From NCBI GenBank assembly GCA_910580005.1, contig CAJTXH010000115.1:1-8800 (forward strand): a DNA stretch of 8,800 nt, in the 5' to 3' direction. The notes under the pieces were generated by a model. That model was not told the origin of the DNA, did not search any database, and saw nothing but the letters and a program-made list of their open reading frames with translations. The stretch is from an uncultured Lachnospiraceae bacterium. Its GTDB lineage: Bacteria; Bacillota; Clostridia; Lachnospirales; Lachnospiraceae. Both the position numbers and the translations under genes were made by a program. Positions 1 through 6,000 of this stretch are shown piece by piece. The stretch's first letter is position 1; every line of letters starts with the position of its first letter.

Positions 1-2
1 GT

Positions 3-1007
3 GTTGCAGCAGGAAATGGTGCATCTTCACCAGGAGGCAGGTACAGGGGTGTTGCTCCGGAAAGCAGCCTTATAATAGTAAAACTTGGCAAACAGGGAAG
101 TTCATTTGCACTTACTACAGAGATTATAGAAGCTATTGATTATGTAGTGAGAAAATCAATTACATTAAATATGCCAGTAGCAATAAACCTTAGTTTTGGC
201 AATAATGACGGCCCACATGATGGCAATTCGCTTTTTGAAAACTATATAGCAGATATTAAAGGAATATGGAAAAATGTGGTAGTTGTAGCGTCGGGAAATG
301 AAGGGGATGCAAGGCATCATTCTTCTATAAAGCTTGAAAATGGACGCAGCCAGATGGTATCATTTGCTATTGCTGAAAACGAAATAAGCATACAGCTCCA
401 GATTTGGAAACAGTATCAGGACAGTTTCAGAATTAATATAAATGCACCTGATGGCAGCCGTATTGATTTAAACTACCAGGCTGGCAAAGCAGATACATAT
501 GTCGCAGGAAACAGCAGGATAGTAGTATTTTATGGTGAGCCTTCACCTTATACAATATCACAGGGCATATTTATACAGTGGATGCCTGCAAGGGATGGGC
601 AATATATAATGCCAGGGGTATGGGATATTGGCTTTGAGCCTGTAGACATAAGGTATGGAATTGTAAACATGTGGCTGCCAACAATAGAAGTAATAGGGCT
701 TTCAACAGGTTTTCTTTCACCATCACCTGATACTACACTTACAATACCAGCCGCAGCAAGAAATGTAATAACAGTTGGCGCTTATAATGCCACAACTAAC
801 AGCATGGCTTCATTTTCAGGAAGAGGGAATACAACAGATGGCAGATATATGCCAACATTAGTTGCGCCAGGTGTTGATATTATAAGCGCAGCGCCAGGAG
901 GCAGGTATTCTTCAAATACAGGCACATCAATAGCCGCCCCATTCGTAACAGGAAGTGCAGCATTATTGATGGAATGGGGGTATGGTGTTATAATAGGGTT
1001 ACATTAG
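3..1007 (+). CDS. S8 (subtilisin-family) serine peptidase, CspB-like, 5' end outside the window and C-terminus shortened
   Basis: The frame is open from base 3, so the gene begins upstream of the window; 334 residues are visible. The first residues (VAAGNG, then GGRYRGVAPES) match the segment that follows the catalytic His in subtilases, so the Asp and His of the triad should lie before the window. The oxyanion-hole Asn is in VVVVASGNEG and the catalytic Ser in GTSIAAPFVTG (TCA codon 927-929). About 140 residues between Asn and Ser form a beta-rich insert, as in the jelly-roll of clostridial Csp proteases. In this family such enzymes cleave proteins; the substrate here is unknown. After the Ser motif the frame reads LLMEWG, then a short unfamiliar tail and TAG. 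From memory, relatives continue about 45 more residues (a YGEKVKAYL-like helix and an NPQVGWG-like strand), which are absent in all three forward frames. It may be a 3'-truncated gene, possibly inactive. The GTG at 147 is internal and not the true start. Confidence 0.88.
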   Translation, partial: VAAGNGASSPGGRYRGVAPESSLIIVKLGKQGSSFALTTEIIEAIDYVVRKSITLNMPVAINLSFGNNDGPHDGNSLFENYIADIKGIWKNVVVVASGNEGDARHHSSIKLENGRSQMVSFAIAENEISIQLQIWKQYQDSFRININAPDGSRIDLNYQAGKADTYVAGNSRIVVFYGEPSPYTISQGIFIQWMPARDGQYIMPGVWDIGFEPVDIRYGIVNMWLPTIEVIGLSTGFLSPSPDTTLTIPAAARNVITVGAYNATTNSMASFSGRGNTTDGRYMPTLVAPGVDIISAAPGGRYSSNTGTSIAAPFVTGSAALLMEWGYGVIIGLH

Positions 1008-1309
1008 CAGGAAGCCAGCAAATAAAAGGGATTCCACTAATATCAGTCCTATAAAAAATAATACTTTTATTCATATTTTTTGTAAGGACAGGCCTGTTTT
1101 AAATTAAAATACTGGATAAAAAGAAAATTCAGACATTTGTAAAAATATCTTATAAGTATAATATAGCTTATTTTTACAGATTTGGCAATTATATAATCTG
1201 CGGCAGCCCGTTTTGTAAAAAACTCTGGCGGGTCCAGGTCCTGCTGTATGCCCAGTGTGGCAGGGCCTGTATTAATTACGGGCAGGCCTGCAGGTTTATA
1301 ATAATTTTC
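1008..1309. other. Non-coding spacer between the peptidase and the par operon, candidate element boundary or centromere
   Basis: I find no credible coding sequence here. The first half (1008-1200) is very AT-rich; the second (1200-1309) is noticeably richer in G+C. A perfect 10-bp palindrome ACAGGCCTGT lies at 1088-1097 followed by TTTT, and related words recur at 1260-1271 (GCAGGGCCTGTA) and 1281-1290 (GGCAGGCCTG). Type II par loci often carry their centromere (parC) next to the operon as several short direct repeats. The repeats here are few and unevenly spaced, so a parC assignment is only a possibility. TATAAT occurs at 1157-1162 and 1192-1197 but without a good -35 element. Confidence 0.4.
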
Positions 1310-1366
1310 CAGGGCTGTACTGGCTTTTTACAGGTTTTACCTGTTGCCAGGGGCAGCCCTGTTTTT
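1310..1366 (+). terminator. Nested 52-nt hairpin with T-run upstream of parM (terminator or attenuator)
   Basis: Three nested perfect stems are visible: CAGGGCTG (1310-1317) with CAGCCCTG (1354-1361), CTGGC (1320-1324) with GCCAG (1346-1350), and ACAGGT (1330-1335) with ACCTGT (1339-1344) around a TTT loop. That is 19 base pairs with small internal loops, followed directly by TTTTT at 1362-1366. A short competing hairpin, CAGGG-GCAG-CCCTG at 1348-1361, uses the same 3' arm. The form is that of an intrinsic terminator. It could end an upstream transcript, end a short RNA of this region, or act as an attenuator if transcription of parM begins upstream of it. Confidence 0.6.
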
Positions 1367-1381
1367 ATTCTTAAAAGAAAA

Positions 1382-1390
1382 TGTTATAAA
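1382..1390 (+). promoter_or_regulatory. Extended -10 promoter candidate for the par operon
   Basis: TGT-TATAAA matches the extended -10 pattern TGnTATAAT at five of six hexamer positions. The candidate -35 (TTTTTA, 1362-1367, 17-nt spacing) is poor and lies in the T-run of the preceding hairpin. Transcription would start near 1397, giving a leader of about 33 nt to the ATG at 1430. A small palindrome (TTCTT-AA-AAGAA, 1368-1379) lies just upstream and could be an operator. Confidence 0.4.
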
Positions 1391-1429
1391 AAATATTGAA
1401 ATATGGAAAGGCAGGAGGGTATAAACGTA

Positions 1430-2356
1430 ATGGACAGGCATATTGAAGTAATTGGGATTGACCACGGCTGGTCTGGAATGAAAACAAGCAGGTTCTGTTT
1501 TACATCAGGTGTAAAGGAGATAACAACAGAGCCTGCAATGAAAGAAAATATCCTTGGCTATAAAGGGAAGTTTTATAAAATTGGCGGGAAACGTCTTGAA
1601 GTAAAGGAAAACAAAGTGCAGGACAATAATTATTACCTGCTGACACTTGCGGCACTGGCAAAGGAATTAAAGGCGAGAAAAAAATACAGTGCAAGGGTGT
1701 TAATTGCAGCAGGGCTTCCGCTGGCAAGGTTTGGTGCAGAAAAGGAAGGGTTTATCCGTTATCTTTCAAAAGAGAAAGAAGTTTCATTTGTTTTTGAAGG
1801 TGAAAAATTCAGTGCGGTAATAGAAAGGGTTTCTGTATATCCCCAGTGTTATGGCGCAGTGGCTGACAGGCTTTACAAGTACCCGGATATGGTAACTGCC
1901 ATAGACCTTGGCTCATGGACACTTGATGTCATGCCTGTTGTAAACCGTGACCCTGATGAATCAAGGTGTGTTACACTGCCACACGGGGTTATTACCTGTA
2001 TACAGCAGATTAACAGGGAGTGTGTAAGGCAGCTGAACGGTGAGGCTGACGAAGCACAGATACAGCAGTTTTTAATTAATGGTGGCGGCAGCCTGCCAGA
2101 AAAGTACCAGGATATTGTGGTAAATGAAGTATCAGGGTATTGCAGGCAGATATACCACCATATAAGGGAACTTGGGTATAACCTTGATGTAATGCCGTTT
2201 ATATTCTGTGGCGGCGGCGCACTCCTTATGAAGCAGTTTGGAGGAATTTCACAGAGCAATATACATTTTGTGGAAGATGTCAGGGCAAATGCAAAGGGTT
2301 TTGAGCTTCTTGGCAGGGCATATATTAATGGAACAGAGAATAGTAAAACCAGCTAG
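1430..2356 (+). CDS. parM: ParM/StbA-family actin-like ATPase (DNA segregation)
   Basis: This 308-residue protein has the landmarks of the actin/Hsp70 ATPase fold: phosphate-1 motif IGIDHGWSGMKT (residues 8-19), a connecting GLP (about 95-97), phosphate-2 motif AIDLGSWTLD (157-166, with the DxGxxTxD pattern) and an adenosine-binding motif FIFCGGGALL (257-266). The C-terminal NAKGFELLG segment is also typical of ParM/StbA. In type II partition systems such proteins form ATP-driven filaments that push DNA copies apart when capped by ParR bound to the centromere. An in-frame ATG exists at 1403, but AGGAGGG at 1413-1419 lies downstream of it and ten bases before the ATG at 1430, so 1430 is preferred. 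The parR-like gene follows after 17 bp, and the two are probably co-transcribed. The family is clear; that it segregates a plasmid or excised element is inferred from the family. Confidence 0.88.
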   Translation: MDRHIEVIGIDHGWSGMKTSRFCFTSGVKEITTEPAMKENILGYKGKFYKIGGKRLEVKENKVQDNNYYLLTLAALAKELKARKKYSARVLIAAGLPLARFGAEKEGFIRYLSKEKEVSFVFEGEKFSAVIERVSVYPQCYGAVADRLYKYPDMVTAIDLGSWTLDVMPVVNRDPDESRCVTLPHGVITCIQQINRECVRQLNGEADEAQIQQFLINGGGSLPEKYQDIVVNEVSGYCRQIYHHIRELGYNLDVMPFIFCGGGALLMKQFGGISQSNIHFVEDVRANAKGFELLGRAYINGTENSKTS

Positions 2357-2373
2357 GCAGGGGGAAATTAGCA

Positions 2374-2802
2374 GTGTCTGGAAAAAATGAGTTTATAAAG
2401 AAAATAAACATACGGCTTGACATGATGGACGAAGCCCATGCAGCAGTTTTATGGAAGCTGGACAAGGAATCGAAAGAAAAGAAAATTTCAAGGAACAGGC
2501 TTATACTGCAGCATCTTTATGAATACTACCAGCAGGAAGAAAAGGGTGAAGATGCCACAATGGCAGTGACAAAGGAATACGTGGATAAAAAGATTAGTGC
2601 GCTGGAATGTGAAGTGCTGGAAAAAGTTTTACAGGTAATTGCAGGAAGTATTCCAGAAAAGCCGCTGGGACAGGTAAAAGGGGCAGAACCCGGTGAAGAA
2701 ATACCAGGTTTACTGGAAAAAAACAGCGGGACAGAGGAAAAAGAGGAACCAGATATTTTTTCCGACCCTGTTATTATGGCAGCGGCGCAGAAATGGGGAT
2801 AG
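2374..2802 (+). CDS. parR: ParR-like centromere-binding adaptor, probable ribbon-helix-helix
   Basis: This protein of 142 residues starts at GTG, with AGGGGG at 2359-2364 nine bases upstream. The first 50 residues fit a ribbon-helix-helix DNA-binding domain: a basic strand (KKINIRLDMMD), a helix (HAAVLWKLDKESKEKK), a turn (ISRN) and a second helix (RLILQHLYEYYQQ). Residues about 66-92 look helical and may dimerise. The rest is acidic, Glu/Pro/Gly-rich and probably flexible, ending in a short hydrophobic helix (SDPVIMAAAQKW); ParR proteins contact ParM through a C-terminal helix, so this is the likely contact site. Position directly after parM is the usual place for parR. In the family it binds parC repeats, links them to the filament and represses its own operon. 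The call rests on fold-like features and gene order rather than strong sequence recognition. Confidence 0.68.
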   Translation: MSGKNEFIKKINIRLDMMDEAHAAVLWKLDKESKEKKISRNRLILQHLYEYYQQEEKGEDATMAVTKEYVDKKISALECEVLEKVLQVIAGSIPEKPLGQVKGAEPGEEIPGLLEKNSGTEEKEEPDIFSDPVIMAAAQKWG

Positions 2803-2814
2803 GAAGGAGGGCTT

Positions 2815-2886
2815 ATGGGAAAGTATAAAAGTTTTATATGTTTTTATGCCCTGTATTGTATTTGTACACACAGGGCAGCAAAATAA
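2815..2886 (+). CDS. Possible 23-residue peptide with hydrophobic core, unknown function
   Basis: An ATG twelve bases after the parR stop is preceded by GGAAGGAGGG (2802-2811), one of the best ribosome binding sites in the window, at near-ideal spacing. The frame reads MGKYKSFICFYALYCICTHR and ends AAK before TAA. A lysine-containing start, a hydrophobic aromatic and Cys-rich centre (FICFYALYCIC) and a basic end would suit a tiny membrane peptide, or a leader peptide read before the hairpins downstream. A hairpin (2847-2877) lies inside its second half. I recognise no family. It could be a chance ORF after a chance purine-rich stretch. Confidence 0.35.
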   Translation: MGKYKSFICFYALYCICTHRAAK

Positions 2887-2912
2887 GGGAAGCCGGGACT
2901 GCGGGCCGGCTT
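2847..2912 (+). repeat. Two consecutive stem-loops after parR
   Basis: The first stem is TGCCCTGT (2847-2854) with ACAGGGCA (2870-2877), a perfect 8 bp around a 15-nt loop. The second is AAGCCGG (2890-2896) with CCGGCTT (2906-2912), a perfect 7 bp around a 9-nt loop. Neither has a T-run, so they are not terminators on their own. They sit directly before the strong terminator at 2921 and may protect the 3' end of the par message, or be recognised by a protein. Confidence 0.5.
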
Positions 2913-2920
2913 GTGGGTTT

Positions 2921-2949
2921 AAAGGCATGCCATAAGGTATGCCTTTTTT
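2921..2949 (+). terminator. Rho-independent terminator of the par operon
   Basis: An 11-bp stem, AAAGGCATGCC (2921-2931) with GGTATGCCTTT (2936-2946) and one G-T wobble, closes on an ATAA tetraloop; the T-run covers 2944-2949. It cleanly separates the par operon from the adhesin gene. Confidence 0.88.
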
Positions 2950-2977
2950 GCCATTCCAGAGTAAAAACATATTTTAC
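2948..2977 (+). promoter_or_regulatory. Candidate adhesin promoter with overlapping operator-like inverted repeat
   Basis: TTGCCA (2948-2953, five of six matches to the -35 consensus) is separated by 16 nt from TATTTT (2970-2975, four of six for the -10). The inverted repeat GTAAAA-ACATA-TTTTAC (2961-2977) covers the end of the spacer and the -10, where a repressor dimer would block RNA polymerase. The predicted message starts near 2982, leaving an untranslated leader of about 80 nt. The start of the -35 overlaps the T-run of the preceding terminator. Confidence 0.38.
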
Positions 2978-3063
2978 CAGGACCAGGCAGGGCAGGGGAT
3001 ATACGCAGCAAAGCCCAGGGGATAAGTTTATTGGGATTGTAATATTGGAAATGAGGTGCATTT

Positions 3064-6000
3064 ATGGAAAAGAAAGTAAAAAGGGTTATTGCAGTTTTTA
3101 TGGCTGTTGTGTTTATAATAACTGCTGCAATGCCAGGTTATGGTGTGTCAGCTTCTTCACTGTTTTATACAGGTGGTACAGAAAAAACGGCAGGAGTGGC
3201 AGGCATACAGGGTTTCCAGGCGGTGGCAGGAAACAGTACAGTGCCATCTTTACTGCCTGCTACAGGAGAAACACCAGTGCAATATGGCATTGCAGGGGAT
3301 ACATGGACAGGTTATGAACCTGTGCTTTACAATGCACAGGACAGACAGGACATTGAAATGTCAGAGATTGCAACAGCAGAGGATATTGTGGTTGCGGCTG
3401 GCTATGGGTTTGATGTCTGGAATGATTTTGAAGGGGTTTCATTTAACAGCAGCATGGTAAAGGTTTCATATTATGATGTGTACGGGGGTTTTGACAGTAA
3501 TACAGCAGGGGATTATTACACTTATTATAAAGCTGAACCTTTAAGTGGTAAAAAACCTTACCTGGTATGCCGTGTTGTTTCTGTTATACAGCCTGGTGAT
3601 ATCCCTGCAGGGTATTGTGGTACTGCCAGCAGTGGCGCAGTATCTGTTACAAGAGAGCCATACAGTGTTTATGGGGAAACAGCTGTTACAGGACACCCGG
3701 CTAATGTTTACAGCGCCCCTGTAGCTACAGCAGTGCCAGGCGAGGCTTTTAGCACAGAAATCCCTGATGACCTTTCAGCTGGTGAAATAGAAGCTTTAAG
3801 TGAAGGCAGCAGTATTGTAATTAAAATGGCATCACAGCCTTTATTAAGAGCATCAGCAACTGCCGGGAAAAGCCTTGAGGTTGGCTGCAGCGGATATGTA
3901 AGGTACTGTGGGTACAGTACAGGGATAAAGTATGTTACAAGCCCCGAGGATTACCATAACCATCTTGTATACTGCATGGATTTAAACAAAGGCACCACTA
4001 ATGGCACAGTGTCACCATCTGGAAGCAGCAGGGTAAAACCACAGGTTACATACTGTCTTGTAAATGGTGCAAGGAAACTTGGCGGTAAATGTTATAATGA
4101 CAAGTATTCCGCAGGAAGCCCGGAAGAGGATTATTTTATTACAAGTGCTGCAATCCATGTACTTAATGGTGAAGTAAAAGCCAGCTATTATAATGATGGC
4201 AGCAAAGTATATAAAAAAATTATCCAGATGGTATCTGATGCAAAGGATTACAAAGACACAGAATATTCAGACAGCGGGCTGACAAAGAGCATCTCTTACA
4301 GCATCTCACCTAAAAAAACTGGCTGGAAGGACATCGGGGACGGGCTGTACAGGAGTGTAGACAAATTTGAACGTACAAAGACAGGCACAATAAAGGATGT
4401 AAAATACAGCATTTCAGGTGCGCCAGCGGGACTTGTTACTGGTGAGGTAAAGACAGATTCCGGCGAAATAGGGGATACTTCAGATTTGAAAAAATATGAT
4501 ATCTGTGTGGCACAGACTGATGCAGGCAAGGCTTCTTCTAATTTTTACCTGTACTGCAATGAAAATGCATATAAAAAGATTACAGAGGAAAGTTCTGTTA
4601 TAAAGGTTGTTGCAAAGGCGTATTCTGATGAGAAGGGCGGGCGTAAATGGACACCAGCCGTAATTTCACAGCAGAAAATTACTTTTCTTGAGGAATACAC
4701 AGGTGTAAAATCAGATGAAGCATCTGTAAGGGTAACAGCACCTTCATACAAAGAAGGGAAGTTCTGGCTGAAGAAAACAGACAGTTTCAGCGGTGTCCCG
4801 GTTGCAGGGGCAAGGTATTACCTTTATGAAGATGAAGCCTGTGAAGATTTATTCTGCAAGCTTGTAAAAACTGATATACACGGACTGGCACATTCAGGGA
4901 GTGAAATCCTTACAGAAGATACATATTACCTGAAAGAGGTTTTTGCACCAGAAGGTTATGTGCTTGATGAAAATGTATATAAAGTTGGCAAAGAATATTT
5001 TACAATTACAAACCCGGCAGGGGAAATAATACAAGACGGAAAGGAAATGGAGGTAACTGATGAGCCAGAGCCAGTGGGTGTCATGGTAAAAAAAACAGAT
5101 AAAAGCACTGGCAACCCTGTCAGTGGTGCAGGCTTTGCAGTATTTGATGATGCAGCATGTACAAAGCGTACAGTTACAGATAATAAGAAAAAAGAAGAAG
5201 TCCCTGTATTTTATTATAATGAAGAACTTGGGGTGGCGGCTTCTGAAAAATTTGAACAGACACAAAGTGGTTATTATGTAAAGGAAATTGAAGTACCTGC
5301 CGGGTACACTGACAGCGGCATAGTCTGGAAAGTGCAGCCAGAAAAGGGCGGGTTTGCAGAACTTACAATAACAAATACCCCTGTACGCTGTGATGTACAG
5401 GCTGTAAAGGAAGATATGGAAACAGGCACTAAAGCACAGGGTGACGCAGTGCTGGCAGGTGCAGTTTATGGGCTTTATGCGGCAGAAGACATTGTGTACA
5501 CTGATGGCAGCGGCATTGTAACCTACAGAGATGGTAACAATATCACATCTTCAAAAGGCACAGGCTTTACAAGTACCGGGAATGAGGCAAAAGCCGGCAC
5601 TTTGTTAGCTTCTGTCCAGACAGGTAACAAAGGGGAGTTTAATTTTGAAAACCTTTATTGTGGAAATTATTATATACAGGAAATTTCAGCAGGTACCGGG
5701 TACTGCCTTGACAGCACAAAATACCCTGTTAATTTTACAGGGGGAAAAGAAAAGCACAAGGATATCTCCCTTAACTGTACTGTGAAAGAAAAAGTTAAAA
5801 AACAGGCATTTGGGATTGTTAAAATTTCAGACAGTGGTGATGGTACAGAAACATCTTATGTTGCTGGTGCAGGTTTTACAGTGAAATTAAAATCCGAAGT
5901 GGACAAATCAGGCTGGGACGCTGCTGCTGTATATGATACATTTACTACAGACTGGAAAGGAAACGCTGTGTCAAAAGAACTTCCTTACGGGAAATACATT

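Noticed and set aside
147..149. GTG at 147 as the start of the S8 peptidase
   Set aside because: The frame is open to base 3 and already encodes conserved subtilase sequence before 147.
971..1060. Rescue of the peptidase C-terminus by one frameshift
   Set aside because: Reading the other two forward frames gives no sequence resembling the expected C-terminal helix and strand.
2978..3000. CCAGG/CAGGG-rich stretch as an iteron array
   Set aside because: The words are short and irregular, and CAGG is common throughout the window, so this is composition rather than a repeat array.
3040..3045. TAATAT as the -10 of the adhesin gene
   Set aside because: Transcription would start at about the ribosome binding site (3053-3058), removing it from the message.
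3253..3267. LPATG at residues 64-68 of the adhesin, resembling a sortase motif
   Set aside because: It lies near the N-terminus and is not followed by a hydrophobic segment and basic tail, so it cannot work as a sorting signal. The real one is LPQTG at 1581-1585.
2693..3317. Plus-strand frames running through the parR-adhesin spacer
   Set aside because: They cross a strong terminator and two gene ends, and read as low-quality Cys/Arg-rich sequence without family resemblance.
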